Positions 27,006-37,085 of a stretch of 64,000 nt of DNA are shown piece after piece. A program made the translations under genes and the position numbers. Position 1 is the stretch's first letter; every line of letters begins with the position of its first letter. The notes under the pieces were generated by a model that was given only the letters and a program-made list of their open reading frames with translations, did no database searches and was not told the origin of the DNA. Source of the stretch: an uncultured Caproiciproducens sp. (GTDB lineage Bacteria > Bacillota > Clostridia > Oscillospirales > Acutalibacteraceae); assembly GCF_963664915.1 (NCBI RefSeq), contig NZ_OY761810.1, positions 186,001-250,000 on the forward strand, written 5' to 3'.

Positions 27006-27960
27006 TGTTCACCGCTGGTTTTTTCACGGCTTTTGGCTCAGGCGTTTTCATCATCACCGCCAGCGCCCGACGCTTTGACTCGACATGAATTGTCCCTTCA
27101 CCCAGTGCAACGCCGTCTGCCATAAGCTGCATGGCCGGAGTCGTTTCAATATCCACCTTCTGAACGTGGAAATGCTCAATGCCCGAATCTTCCAGTTCAC
27201 TCATATTCGTGCCTTTAAACGCACGTCCCAATAAATTCAGCTTTGACAAGTTGGAAAAAATCAGCACGTCCAGCAGGCCGTCCTTGTATGCCGTCGCACC
27301 GCCTACCTGATAATGCCTCCCGACATACGGCATGTTGGAGATGAGCACCAGATGCCCCATTCTGACGATATCACGCTTTTCATCAAGAACCAACTTCATC
27401 TTTGACGGAGTTAATGATACAAGTGTAGCCAAAAAATCACCCACCCGTTCCAAATGGCCGTGCTGAATATCATCGCCCGCCGAAAACAGCGACGACATAA
27501 GGCCCACCGAGCATATTTCCAAAAAAGACGACTGCCCCTTTGCGCAGTCAATCTGGCCAACATCAATCTTGGTGCGTTCCCCACTGCGCAAAATTGAGAT
27601 AGCGGAGGGGATGTCACGCGGTATATTCAGGCTGAGAGCAATATTGTTCTGCGTCCCCGTCGGAATGATACCCAAGGTTGCCGGCAAACCTGTGATCGCT
27701 TTTGCAACAGAGGATATGGTGCCGTCGCCGCCGCAGACAACAAACATATTGATTCCCTGCGACATTGTGTCTTTCACCATCTGCGAAAAATCGCTGTCCG
27801 GCTCTGTCAAATACACCTCCGGCATAAACTTCCATTGCTGCAGCATGCTGATGATGTCCATCAGCTGTACGGGAGATGCATTTGTTGAACCGGAAACCGG
27901 GTTGAAAATAAGCTTGACGCGTCTGCGCCGTTTCTCAGTAAAATATATTTCTTTATCCAT
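26992..27960 (-). CDS. Diacylglycerol/lipid kinase (DagK/YegS family)
   Basis: A 322-aa lipid kinase. It has the N-terminal NPVSGS loop, the ATP-binding VVCGGDGTISSVAKAI motif and the IPTGTQNNIALSLNIPRD segment typical of DagK/BmrU/YegS proteins, and a C-terminal beta-sandwich domain with DGVALGEG. It phosphorylates diacylglycerol or a similar lipid at the membrane. Its last codons overlap the start of the PAP2 gene by 14 bp. The upstream 190 bp up to the next cassette contain no recognised gene. Confidence 0.87.
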   Translation of the reverse strand: MDKEIYFTEKRRRRVKLIFNPVSGSTNASPVQLMDIISMLQQWKFMPEVYLTEPDSDFSQMVKDTMSQGINMFVVCGGDGTISSVAKAITGLPATLGIIPTGTQNNIALSLNIPRDIPSAISILRSGERTKIDVGQIDCAKGQSSFLEICSVGLMSSLFSAGDDIQHGHLERVGDFLATLVSLTPSKMKLVLDEKRDIVRMGHLVLISNMPYVGRHYQVGGATAYKDGLLDVLIFSNLSKLNLLGRAFKGTNMSELEDSGIEHFHVQKVDIETTPAMQLMADGVALGEGTIHVESKRRALAVMMKTPEPKAVKKPAVNNEDI

Positions 27961-28153
27961 TTAACCACGCAAAAACCTTTCTTTATGCATTGGTACTGTT
28001 TTAAACAGGAAATGCTTTGATAGGATTATTATGGATAAAATGATAAAAATTATGTTCTGATGTTTCGATAATTAATGTCTGGGATGGGCTTCACTGACCA
28101 CAACACTGCCTGCGTATGGATGAGTTAAAAAGCGCTCATAGGTCATTTTCCGG

Positions 28154-28819
28154 CTACATGTGCAGTCGGCGTCTTAACTCTCCGCGCATATTTTCCCCTT
28201 CAAAAAGGAGGAGAGCCGTCAGAAAGATAATGCTTGCACCTGTGCAGATTAAAGACGGAAACTGTATGCGCACAATGCCTGTGATAACCAAAATAACAGG
28301 AATGATCCCGAACATGCCGTCGATAACAAGATAAATGATATAATCCCTTGCGTGAAGATTTGCTATCTTAGCAATAATCGCCATGGACAGCATGGCAAGC
28401 GTGCAGATGACCGGAATGACATAATCAACTGACCAAGCCCTCCATCCCATACAGAGGTCCCACACAACCGCCAGTACGGAAATGACAACGACCTGATACA
28501 AAATATTTTTAGGTATGTTTCTTCGTTTGGAAACAGCGATGGCCATGCTGATCCAAAAGCAGACAATGCCGGCGGCCACAAAAAATGACCACCAGATCTT
28601 TGCAGGATACATTGCGTTAATCACCACACTGATTACGGAAACGGCAACCGATGTCAAAATCAGAATACGAAAAAATAAATTATACAGATGAAACATGGTG
28701 GGGATTTCCGGAAACACCTCATCCTGAGCATCATCGGAATATTCCAGTTCATTTTGACACAGGGGACAGTATTTTCTTTGCCCTTTAACCGACAATTTAC
28801 ATTTACTACAATACATCAT
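28154..28819 (-). CDS. Zinc-ribbon membrane protein of unknown function (DUF6320-like)
   Basis: A 221-aa protein: an N-terminal zinc ribbon with two CxxC knuckles (MYCSKCKLS...YCPLCQNELE), then six or so hydrophobic helices and a short basic C-terminal tail. The architecture matches a family seen in Clostridia near esterases and acyltransferases, but the name is from memory and unverified. It is the last gene of a tight three-gene cassette, 9 bp after the acyltransferase-like gene. A regulatory or scaffold role for the cassette enzymes is possible; nothing in the sequence proves it. Confidence 0.7.
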   Translation of the reverse strand: MMYCSKCKLSVKGQRKYCPLCQNELEYSDDAQDEVFPEIPTMFHLYNLFFRILILTSVAVSVISVVINAMYPAKIWWSFFVAAGIVCFWISMAIAVSKRRNIPKNILYQVVVISVLAVVWDLCMGWRAWSVDYVIPVICTLAMLSMAIIAKIANLHARDYIIYLVIDGMFGIIPVILVITGIVRIQFPSLICTGASIIFLTALLLFEGENMRGELRRRLHM

Positions 28820-28828
28820 GATTATTCC

Positions 28829-30091
28829 TTATTCATCATCAATCTTATTAGCCGCAAGCTCCACAAAAATGCCCATTTCCGTCAAAGTTCTGAAAAAGTT
28901 CTTCTGAATCTCCGCACTGACAAAAGGTGATGTAAAACTGATTGTCAGATGATCGCCAAAGGAACACATGCATATCTGCACCTTTTTTGTGCTGACAAAG
29001 ACATCAAACAGGCGAATATAAGATGCGATCTGCTCCGGCATATCCACTCTGCCGACATTGGACAAGGAGGCGGTGCTTTCCGAAGCGGAACGGTCATACG
29101 CTATTTTTAAGATGATATCTTTTACAACAAGGGGCGTCGCACGTGCAAAAATATTATGTTCCAGCGACGCAAACGTATTCAGTCTTGCTCCCAGACGTTC
29201 CGCTGTCAGTTCACGGCTGAAGAAATCGCTTAAATAAGCAATCACGTCCGTTAAGGCTTCACTGTTTTGCTGAAAGTCATAATCCACATCAACTACACTG
29301 AAAAAGTTTCGGGTCGTTTCAGAAGCAAAATATTTCCGCAGATTTACGGGAACTGACAAAACAACCGGTCTTTTTTTATCCTGCTGTGACATCTCCCTGC
29401 TGATGGAACACAACAGAACCGCAGATAAAAACACAGTCAATGTTGTATGGTATCTGTGCGCTTCGTTCAGCACACTTTTTACAGACACCACACCCTCAAT
29501 CACACGGATGCGGTTTTCAGATATTTTATAGCCCTTGAGTTTATAGGCAAAGCGTTTTTTTCTTTCATGTTTTTTTACTGCTGAATAATATTTCTGAAAG
29601 CTATCGTCAGATTTTTGCATCATGGACGCATCATATTCAAAAACAGGCTGGCTTTTAAAATCAGCCGCATGCACGTTCACCAAATAATAAAAAACCAAAA
29701 AGCGCAAAAATTGCAGCGCACCTGTACCATCCGTTAATGCGTGGTAAACCTCGAAATTGATTCTGTTCCGATAATAGCTGACCTCAAAAAGCAGTCCTCT
29801 ATGGTTTGGGTCATAGATAACGCTGCAGGGCGGGTTGCTTTCCGTCTTTACCAAGGGCCGGATATCGCTGCGCTCAAGATAATACCAAAACAGTCCGCCT
29901 TTCAAAATGGAACGAAAAAAAGGGAACACATCCATTGTCTGATTTAGCGCTGTCTGCAAAGCTTCCGGCTGAACAGGCTCAAACAGCTCACAGGCAAAAC
30001 GGAACACTTTTGTGTCCCGTTTGTCGCTCGTGGGCGGAAATATTTTCGCGGCATTGTCCAAACTATTCCAACCAACCGTTTTTCGGCTCAC
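28829..30091 (-). CDS. Condensation/acetyltransferase-like protein (CoA-dependent acyltransferase fold)
   Basis: A 420-aa cytosolic protein. FEVYHALTDGTGALQFL holds the HxxxDG active-site motif (His117, Asp121) of the chloramphenicol-acetyltransferase/NRPS-condensation/alcohol-acetyltransferase fold, and VVLSVPVNLRKYF matches the second-lobe block of that fold. The C-terminal half has the SNVGRVDMP segment that resembles the floor loop of such enzymes. It is not part of an NRPS: no carrier or adenylation domain is near. It overlaps the upstream esterase gene by 4 bp. Likely an acyl transfer to an alcohol, amine or sugar; donor and acceptor unknown. Confidence 0.75.
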   Translation of the reverse strand: MSRKTVGWNSLDNAAKIFPPTSDKRDTKVFRFACELFEPVQPEALQTALNQTMDVFPFFRSILKGGLFWYYLERSDIRPLVKTESNPPCSVIYDPNHRGLLFEVSYYRNRINFEVYHALTDGTGALQFLRFLVFYYLVNVHAADFKSQPVFEYDASMMQKSDDSFQKYYSAVKKHERKKRFAYKLKGYKISENRIRVIEGVVSVKSVLNEAHRYHTTLTVFLSAVLLCSISREMSQQDKKRPVVLSVPVNLRKYFASETTRNFFSVVDVDYDFQQNSEALTDVIAYLSDFFSRELTAERLGARLNTFASLEHNIFARATPLVVKDIILKIAYDRSASESTASLSNVGRVDMPEQIASYIRLFDVFVSTKKVQICMCSFGDHLTISFTSPFVSAEIQKNFFRTLTEMGIFVELAANKIDDE

Positions 30092-31020
30092 TGCTCCGAT
30101 CCCTCACTTAAAAAGTCATTGATGATCCGATAACACTCCCTAACCTGCGGAAAAACCGAGGGCAAGGAAAAAAAGCCATGCAGCGCGTCCGGAATACGGT
30201 GGACTTCCACCTCGTTACCGGCACTCTTCAAACGCATACCATAATCCTCCCCTTCATCGCGAAGCGGATCATATTCTGCCGTGATAATCAAAGTTTTTGG
30301 CTGGAGGCTGAAATTTTTGGACGCCAGCGGAGCAAAGTAAGGGTTTTTTAAATCTTTGTCACTCGCCATATACAGTGCCATATAATCACAGATCCGTTTG
30401 GAAGTCAGCAGATAATCGGTGCCATTTTCACGAATAGAGGCATACGGCGACTGCTCCGTATGATCGAAGTAGGTCGCCGGATAGATCAGTATCTGCCGCA
30501 TGGGCAGAAATTCTCCTCTGTCACGCGCCATCAAAGATACGGCTGCTGCCAAATTGCCGCCTGCGCTGTCGCCAATAATTGTGATTCTATCCGCAGAGAT
30601 TTTCAGAAGATTCGTATGCAAGAAAATTTCCTGGACTACACGGTAACAATCTTCAGGCGCGGCCGGAAAATGGTACTCCGGCGCAAGTCTGTAATCGACT
30701 GACACCACAATATGGCCGGTCATATTTGCCATGTTCGCGCATACCTCATTATAGCTGTCGATATTTCCGGTAACCCAACCGCCTCCGTGAAAAAAGATCA
30801 AGATGGACTGAGCCCCCCCTGCATCCGGGGCGAATATTCTTACCGGAATATTGTGGTTCTCAAAGGATACGACATGGTCCCATGTTCTGTAGAAGTATTT
30901 CCTAATGTGAAAATTTTTCATATTAATAATTGCACGGTAAATTTTATAGGTTTTCTTCATATCGATATCGGGATAGGAAAGCGCCTTTAAAGCAACGCGC
31001 ATAATCCTGTTAATTGCCAT
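30088..31020 (-). CDS. Alpha/beta hydrolase, hormone-sensitive-lipase (family IV) esterase
   Basis: A 310-aa esterase without a signal peptide. The oxyanion motif is HGGGW at residue 78, the nucleophile is Ser152 in GDSAGGN, and Asp251 (EYDPLRD) with His281 (DALHGFF) complete the triad. It is the first gene of the cassette, overlapping the acyltransferase-like gene by 4 bp (ATGA), so the two enzymes are coupled in translation. An acyl hydrolase beside an acyltransferase suggests making and trimming the same ester, which is inference. Confidence 0.88.
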   Translation of the reverse strand: MAINRIMRVALKALSYPDIDMKKTYKIYRAIINMKNFHIRKYFYRTWDHVVSFENHNIPVRIFAPDAGGAQSILIFFHGGGWVTGNIDSYNEVCANMANMTGHIVVSVDYRLAPEYHFPAAPEDCYRVVQEIFLHTNLLKISADRITIIGDSAGGNLAAAVSLMARDRGEFLPMRQILIYPATYFDHTEQSPYASIRENGTDYLLTSKRICDYMALYMASDKDLKNPYFAPLASKNFSLQPKTLIITAEYDPLRDEGEDYGMRLKSAGNEVEVHRIPDALHGFFSLPSVFPQVRECYRIINDFLSEGSEQ

Positions 31021-31178
31021 TATATCTCACGCCTTCCAACGATTGATAGCAATTCCCTACATAACCGGGATTTTTCTGCCGATTCAATCGCTATAATAGT
31101 ATTCACTATTTTAATTATATTATTGTGAAAGTTGAAAAAGCGGCATGGAGTTTACAACGTCTCCTTACCGCCGCAATT

Positions 31179-33824
31179 TCATATTTTAAAATCCGGCATC
31201 TCAGAATAAAACTCAAAACAATCCTTGCCCCGATTTTTCGCTTTGTAAAGCGCACTGTCCGCTTTCGGGTAAAGCTCCTGATATGTTTTTCCATCGTCCG
31301 GATACAAGGCGATACCAATACTTCCGGAAATTTTATAGCCCAAATGCTCGCCGACATGCGTATTCCGAAAAACATCACACATTGCCGTCGCTTTTTCTGA
31401 GATCAAATCATCCGTGGAAATATCACGAAGAAAGACAATAAATTCATCTCCGCCAATACGGCCGACAACATCCGAAGTGCGGAACAGCTTTTGGAGCTTG
31501 CCGGAAATTTCACTGATTACTTCATCCCCTGTCATATGCCCGAACTGGTCATTGATGGCTTTGAAGTTGTCAATATCAATCATCATCAGCGCGTGTTTTC
31601 CCAGTGCATTTGTATTGATCAAATGATCTTCAATCTGGGACTGTGTTGAAGTTTTGTTGAAAAGATTTGTCAACGGGTCTCGCTGCGATTTATCCATCAG
31701 CCTTAGCATTTCTTTTTTCTGAATATCAATGTTATAAGCTTTTCCGACCGCCTTACTTGGCTTTCCATAGGAATCATACATGATTTTGGCTCTTACGCGA
31801 TGCCAAATGTGCTGCCCCATTTTGGTTATAAAACGGAATTCGATTCCATATTCCGAATTCCCCAGCCGGAATTCATTTAAAAGCGCTTTTAATTGGGGCA
31901 GGTCCTCAGCGCAGATGCTTTGATTTTGCAGGATATCCTTCAGAAAATCGGAAATGTGCGGATACTGTCCGGTAAGGGCGGTAAAAAGAGGAGAAAAGTC
32001 CATATGGTCTGTAACAATGTCATATTCAAACAGAATATCATCGGAAAGATTTTCGGCTATCTGATAGCGCTCCTTTTCCACTTCCAATTCTTCCTGTGTC
32101 TGTTTCAGCGACGTAATATCCGTATAAACGCACTGGTAAATAACCTGCTGGTTTTGGTTGACCGTGCGGGAACCGCTTAAAGAAACCCAAATCACACTTC
32201 CGTCTTTTTTAACCATGCGATACTCTGCGGCAACAGGCTCGCTCTCCGCCATTTGCTTTTGTATTACAGTCGTTACGCGATGGGAATCCTCCCTATGAAT
32301 ATTTCGGATGCCTTCTTCTCCGAGAAGCAGCGCATATTCGGCTTTTGAATACCCTGACAGCTTGTAGAATCCGTCGCTTGCGTAGATCAGCTTAAGTGTA
32401 CCGTCATAAAGATACTGAGCCACTCCGCCGGGTATGCTGTTTGCCAGAGTCTGAAGCTGCGTCATAACATCATTTGCTTTTTTATGGGCTTGTTTTGACT
32501 CGGTAATATCAACCACAACCGCATAAAACTCCCGGTAACCGTCTTCATGCGTTACAATCTTTGCCCGGTTCAGAAGCCAGCGAATTTTTCCTTCCGCCGT
32601 TACAATCCGGTACTTTACCTCTGCAAAATTCTCTTTGGCAATCTGATGGTGTATGCTGTTGATCGTTTGCAGGCGGTCTTCTTCATAGATCATATTATAA
32701 AAAGAATTTTTATATTTGCCGAGAAATTGTTCCCTCGTATATCCCAGCATTTTTAAAAGCCCGTTGCTCACAAACTGAAATTCCGATTTCTCGTCCGCGC
32801 TAAAGCGAAATGCGCCGCCCGGCAGATTGGCAATAAAAGCCTCGAGTTCCAGCTTGGTACTCTTCAGTTCCTGATTTTTTTTCCGAAGCTGTTCCCTGTT
32901 TTTCCTTTCAGACATGAGAACATAGGCCGCAAACAGCATCAGCGCGATTGCAAGCTTAATAACCAGAGAGATGGTATAATTTAAAATTTTGTTGGATTTT
33001 GACGTGACGGCATTAATGGAAACCGTGCCGATCGTATACCAGCCTTCAATGCCGATCGGCGTATAATAAACGTAATACTCACCCATATTTGAATAATAAT
33101 GTGCATTGCCCGATTGTCCATTTTTCATGGCAGCTTTCATCTGATTGAGAGAATCCGAACTTTCCAATGCCAAATTCGTATCCGTAAAGATATTCGCATA
33201 TGTATGCTGGGAATTCGGTGACATTATGATCGTCCCATCTCCCTGAGTAATCCAGTTGTCTCCCTTTTCAGAGTCCTTTACCGCAAACAGCTTGCTGAAC
33301 GCCTGTGTCTGAATAATGGTGCTGATTGTCCCGGAAACCCTGTTTTCGCACCGGACAGGCACCGTGACGACAATGCTGCTGGTGCCGTCAACCCTTGACT
33401 GTGATACCTGAGAAATGGCGACGTTTCCACCCATTGCCTGCTTGAAATAAGGGCGATCCGCGATCTGGATAGTTTGTCCCCCATCCAAATAACAGGTTCC
33501 GTTGGGCAGGCCTACCGCCACTGCTGAATATTGGTTTGTTGTTTTTAATTCGGAGAGAAGACTGCCGATACATGCCTTATCCAACCCGTTATTCTCCGCA
33601 CCAATAACCTGGGCAGCAAATTCCATTGATGAAACCGTTTTATTTAGTTCCGCATTTATGATTTCGGCGTTATGTAGGGTATCAGCCGATAAATTTTCCT
33701 GTACTTCATCGGTAAAAGTCTTATTAATCAAAAAGGAATATCTGCTGAAAGACAGAATCATAAACACAACAAAAATAGCGATTATAAAAACAGCCGTTAT
33801 GGGTGCATTGATTCTTTTTTTCAC
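31179..33824 (-). CDS. Membrane sensor diguanylate cyclase (Cache-PAS-PAS-PAS-GGDEF)
   Basis: An 881-aa protein making cyclic di-GMP. TM1 (about residues 10-30), an extracellular double-Cache sensor (about 35-280), TM2 (about 288-308), a short coiled coil, three PAS domains (about 325-445, 455-575, 585-705) and a C-terminal GGDEF domain. The active-site GGDEF is intact at residues 791-795, and the product-inhibition I-site RTSD lies five residues before it. No EAL domain. No riboswitch or PilZ target was found in the window, so its output acts elsewhere. GGAGAG precedes ATG 33824. Confidence 0.93.
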   Translation of the reverse strand: MKKRINAPITAVFIIAIFVVFMILSFSRYSFLINKTFTDEVQENLSADTLHNAEIINAELNKTVSSMEFAAQVIGAENNGLDKACIGSLLSELKTTNQYSAVAVGLPNGTCYLDGGQTIQIADRPYFKQAMGGNVAISQVSQSRVDGTSSIVVTVPVRCENRVSGTISTIIQTQAFSKLFAVKDSEKGDNWITQGDGTIIMSPNSQHTYANIFTDTNLALESSDSLNQMKAAMKNGQSGNAHYYSNMGEYYVYYTPIGIEGWYTIGTVSINAVTSKSNKILNYTISLVIKLAIALMLFAAYVLMSERKNREQLRKKNQELKSTKLELEAFIANLPGGAFRFSADEKSEFQFVSNGLLKMLGYTREQFLGKYKNSFYNMIYEEDRLQTINSIHHQIAKENFAEVKYRIVTAEGKIRWLLNRAKIVTHEDGYREFYAVVVDITESKQAHKKANDVMTQLQTLANSIPGGVAQYLYDGTLKLIYASDGFYKLSGYSKAEYALLLGEEGIRNIHREDSHRVTTVIQKQMAESEPVAAEYRMVKKDGSVIWVSLSGSRTVNQNQQVIYQCVYTDITSLKQTQEELEVEKERYQIAENLSDDILFEYDIVTDHMDFSPLFTALTGQYPHISDFLKDILQNQSICAEDLPQLKALLNEFRLGNSEYGIEFRFITKMGQHIWHRVRAKIMYDSYGKPSKAVGKAYNIDIQKKEMLRLMDKSQRDPLTNLFNKTSTQSQIEDHLINTNALGKHALMMIDIDNFKAINDQFGHMTGDEVISEISGKLQKLFRTSDVVGRIGGDEFIVFLRDISTDDLISEKATAMCDVFRNTHVGEHLGYKISGSIGIALYPDDGKTYQELYPKADSALYKAKNRGKDCFEFYSEMPDFKI

Positions 33825-33983
33825 TTATACTCTCCTCCAAGATAACGTTTCCACCATATTCCCAGCAGGATTGCTAAAGATAATTCCCGTCAAAATATAT
33901 AATACCACAAAATGGCATTAAATAAAACCATTTATTTCCATTTGTAACTTAAAACAAAGCTAAAAATTTAACTCAGCAAAATA

Positions 33984-36900
33984 TCAGCTACGCACTAACC
34001 CGCAGATACTTTTCGTCACCGCATCCAAGCCTTCCTGTTCCGCCAAGAGTAGAATGTTTTTATGACAGGTAAAAAGAATAATCTGCGAACCCGAGCCCTC
34101 ACGGGCATAATCGACAAGGAATTTTAAGCCCTGACGTGTTCTGTCATCGTCGTACTGTAAAAAAACATCATCCAGCATCAGCGGCAGCTTTGGGCCCTCT
34201 TCCGACAACAAGCCCGCAACCGCCAGCCTCAGTGCGAGATAAGCCTGATCGATTGTGCCGCTGCTTAAATACTGCCACTCATGTGAAACTGAATTTTCCG
34301 CATCCTGCACATTGATATCAAAATTTCTTGAAATGATTACATTCTGGTATCTACCGTCCGTTATTCTGTTAAAAACCGCCGCTGTCTTCTCATTGAGAAG
34401 AGGACCGAAGCTTTGGCGAATCTCATTAAAAGCTTCTACCAGCGTCGTTTGGGCAAGATCAAGACATTCATAATCGTTCTCTTCTTCCAAAATCTCTTTT
34501 TTCAGCAATGCCGCTTCTTCTTCCAGCTCACTGACATTTTTTTTGCCCGCGAACTGGTTTTTAATACTGGAACTCAATTGAATCAAAGCCTCCGTGGCCT
34601 TTTGAAGCTGCTCAAAACTTTCATTGCTAAGCTGTTTCAGCTGTACGATTTGCCGGTCGTCAAGCATCTCCGGTAAAATTCCCCCGCAGGCGCTCAGTAT
34701 CTGCTCACGAACGGCGCCGGCCTCCCGTTCAAGCTGCTCAATGGTTTTACCGTGCATTTCCTCTTTCAGGTAATCCGACTGGCTTTTAATCCTCAGGCGC
34801 ACAGAATTGATTTCATCAATCAAGGTCTTTAAGCCGTGTATTGCTTCTGCCGCTTCCTCATAGCAGGAAACAGATTGATAACTGCTGACAAACAAGATGA
34901 ATGCCTGTATTGCCGCATGGAGGCTCTCTTTGGCCTGTTCCTGAGCGGCTTTGGCTTTGTTCAGCCCCTCCTGTTTTGCAGTCATTTTACTTTGATAGTT
35001 TTGGAACTGCATATGCTTATTCTGAAGTCCCTCTATTGTTTCACATCCCAGATTGGACAGCTGGCTTTTCATGTTGTTGGCAAGCGCGGACTCATAGGCA
35101 GATTTTGCATTTAGCTGCTCGTGTAAGCTCTGAAGATCGTACTCCTGCACCGAACCGCTGCCCTGAAATTCCGAGCGTTTAGCCTGGATTTCCTTTGAAA
35201 TGTCGGTGAGCTTTTCATTGATAAATCCCAGCTTCAGCTTCAATTCATTTTTCCCGCGTTCAAGCGCGGACATCTGCTCCATCGCCATTTGACAGAGTTC
35301 TTCCGCCTGAGCAGCCGATTTTTGCGCCTGCCCAGCCTCGGCAATTGCTTGCTCTAACTCAGCTGCGGTTCGCTGCTCCCTCCGCCCGGCTTCTTCCGTT
35401 TCGCGTGCCACGGCAAGACGCACATCTTCCATATTGGATTTTGCCTTCGCAGCTTCGGCCTCATCCACAACAGTGGTGGCTACAGCCCTTGTTTTGGTTT
35501 TGCGAAAAGCCAAAACACCCATTACAGCCGCAGGAGCCAAACCGGCAAAACAAAGAGGAACGATGATTCCTAAAACGATTGACATCGCAGCAATCAGAAT
35601 CGCCGCGATTAATATTCCTTTGTTCAGTTCGCGTCCCGCGTTTTCGTTGACAATAACCTGTTTGGGGGAAGAAGCCTGTTTCAGCCGTTCATCAGCCATT
35701 TCTAATTTTTGTGCGGAAAGCATTCGTACGGATTCCAAGTGTTGTAAGGCACTCTGATGCGCGGTATTTGCACTTTCCTTCCGTTGTCTGGCAGTGTCAA
35801 GTTGACTGTTCTTGCGGTCGGAATCTGCCTTGTAATCCAGATACGAACCTTGAGCTTCGTCCAGATTCAGCAAAACTTTGCGGAAAGTATTTTCCTGTTC
35901 CTGTTTTTGTGCCGTTGTCTCACGCAGCAGCTTTTCCGTTTCCATCAGTGCGGATTGTTTTTTCTGCGCTTCGGCGAGTACACGGATTGACTCTTTTATA
36001 GAAATGATGTTTTGCTGTGCTTGAATCCGTTCCTTTTCCTGATTTTTAACTTTTTCCAATATTTCCGGTGCAATCTCCGGAGCGGGTTGTTTGTTTAAAG
36101 AAAGATTCTCGTCCTCCAGCGCCTGCACATTTCTGTTTCTTTCAGACAGAACCTCATCAAGAGATTGAATGCGGGCAATCATTTCCTCTCCGCTGTTGAC
36201 AAACCCGTCATTAAAAGCAGTATCGCCCGCAGTAAGAAGACCTTTTCTTGCTTCACACTCTTCTGTCTGCCTGTCAATTTCTTTTTTCTTCTGAATAATT
36301 TTGTCCAGACCCTGAAGCTGAGCAAGTTTTCCCTGTAAATCATATCGAGATTTATAATTCTGATAGTCTTTCTCCAAAGTATCTTTTTTTTCGGCCAATT
36401 CAGCGTGCTGGAGTTCCATCTGCTTTTTCTTTTCTTCTTCTATCAGAGCGACGGCACGTTCCTCTGCAAGCCGGTCGAGCTGCTGATGTTTTCTATCTAA
36501 AACGCCGATCCGGCCGCTTCTGGATTTCAGTTCATCTTTGGCAGCCTGCAAGCGGGTTTCAACCTTCCTCTGAGACACGCTCTCGTCCCCTGTTGAAACC
36601 AAATTCAAAAGCTTCTGCGTTATTTCATCGTCTCTATCTGCACCGGGGCCTGCCAGGCTTCCCGCTTGTCCAATAAATACGCTCTTTTCAAATGCCGCGG
36701 CCCCAATACCAAAAAAGCGTTGACCAAGGTCGGTTCCGCTCGCAATTTTCTCCTTTTCCCCCGTTGCCGTGTTCCATAAGCTGATTTTATCCGTCGCATT
36801 GGAAGCTCCGAACAGCTTCTCAATACGGTAAACAATCCCATTGTCTTCAAACTCAATAAATCCGGACATTTTGGCCCCGTCCCAAGGCAAATATTTTTTG

Positions 36901-37085
36901 CGTATATTTCTTGCCAAGTCACCGCTTCTTCCCTCAGAACCGTAGAACATCATTTTGATGAAAGCCATAATAGTGCTTTTTCCATCTTCATTGTTACCGT
37001 ATATGATTTGGAAGCCGTTCTCCAAATCCAGTGAATATTCTTTCAGCCTGCCAAAATGGCCGATGTGAATTCTGTTAATTTTCAT
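33984..37085 (-). CDS. SMC/Rad50-type ATPase, YhaN/SbcC-like
   Basis: A 1033-aa protein. Walker A is GNNEDGKST (residues 30-38); Walker B and the signature-like LSSGTIDQAYLALRLA and LPLMLDDVFLQYDD lie near the C-terminus, separated by long coiled coils. In the middle (about residues 495-535) sits a strongly hydrophobic double segment, as in Bacillus YhaN, so the coil may be membrane anchored. There is no CXXC zinc hook. It overlaps the SbcD-like nuclease gene by 11 bp and should form a complex with it for DNA end processing. Confidence 0.87.
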   Translation of the reverse strand: MKINRIHIGHFGRLKEYSLDLENGFQIIYGNNEDGKSTIMAFIKMMFYGSEGRSGDLARNIRKKYLPWDGAKMSGFIEFEDNGIVYRIEKLFGASNATDKISLWNTATGEKEKIASGTDLGQRFFGIGAAAFEKSVFIGQAGSLAGPGADRDDEITQKLLNLVSTGDESVSQRKVETRLQAAKDELKSRSGRIGVLDRKHQQLDRLAEERAVALIEEEKKKQMELQHAELAEKKDTLEKDYQNYKSRYDLQGKLAQLQGLDKIIQKKKEIDRQTEECEARKGLLTAGDTAFNDGFVNSGEEMIARIQSLDEVLSERNRNVQALEDENLSLNKQPAPEIAPEILEKVKNQEKERIQAQQNIISIKESIRVLAEAQKKQSALMETEKLLRETTAQKQEQENTFRKVLLNLDEAQGSYLDYKADSDRKNSQLDTARQRKESANTAHQSALQHLESVRMLSAQKLEMADERLKQASSPKQVIVNENAGRELNKGILIAAILIAAMSIVLGIIVPLCFAGLAPAAVMGVLAFRKTKTRAVATTVVDEAEAAKAKSNMEDVRLAVARETEEAGRREQRTAAELEQAIAEAGQAQKSAAQAEELCQMAMEQMSALERGKNELKLKLGFINEKLTDISKEIQAKRSEFQGSGSVQEYDLQSLHEQLNAKSAYESALANNMKSQLSNLGCETIEGLQNKHMQFQNYQSKMTAKQEGLNKAKAAQEQAKESLHAAIQAFILFVSSYQSVSCYEEAAEAIHGLKTLIDEINSVRLRIKSQSDYLKEEMHGKTIEQLEREAGAVREQILSACGGILPEMLDDRQIVQLKQLSNESFEQLQKATEALIQLSSSIKNQFAGKKNVSELEEEAALLKKEILEEENDYECLDLAQTTLVEAFNEIRQSFGPLLNEKTAAVFNRITDGRYQNVIISRNFDINVQDAENSVSHEWQYLSSGTIDQAYLALRLAVAGLLSEEGPKLPLMLDDVFLQYDDDRTRQGLKFLVDYAREGSGSQIILFTCHKNILLLAEQEGLDAVTKSICGLVRS

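Noticed and set aside
28829-30091. Non-ribosomal peptide synthetase condensation domain as part of an NRPS cluster
   Set aside because: No adenylation, carrier or thioesterase domain is present around it; only a stand-alone acyltransferase fold is supported.
31075-31110. Sigma-D-like GCCGATTC with TATAAT on the plus strand
   Set aside because: No gene on that strand follows, and the motif mismatches the consensus at the conserved end.
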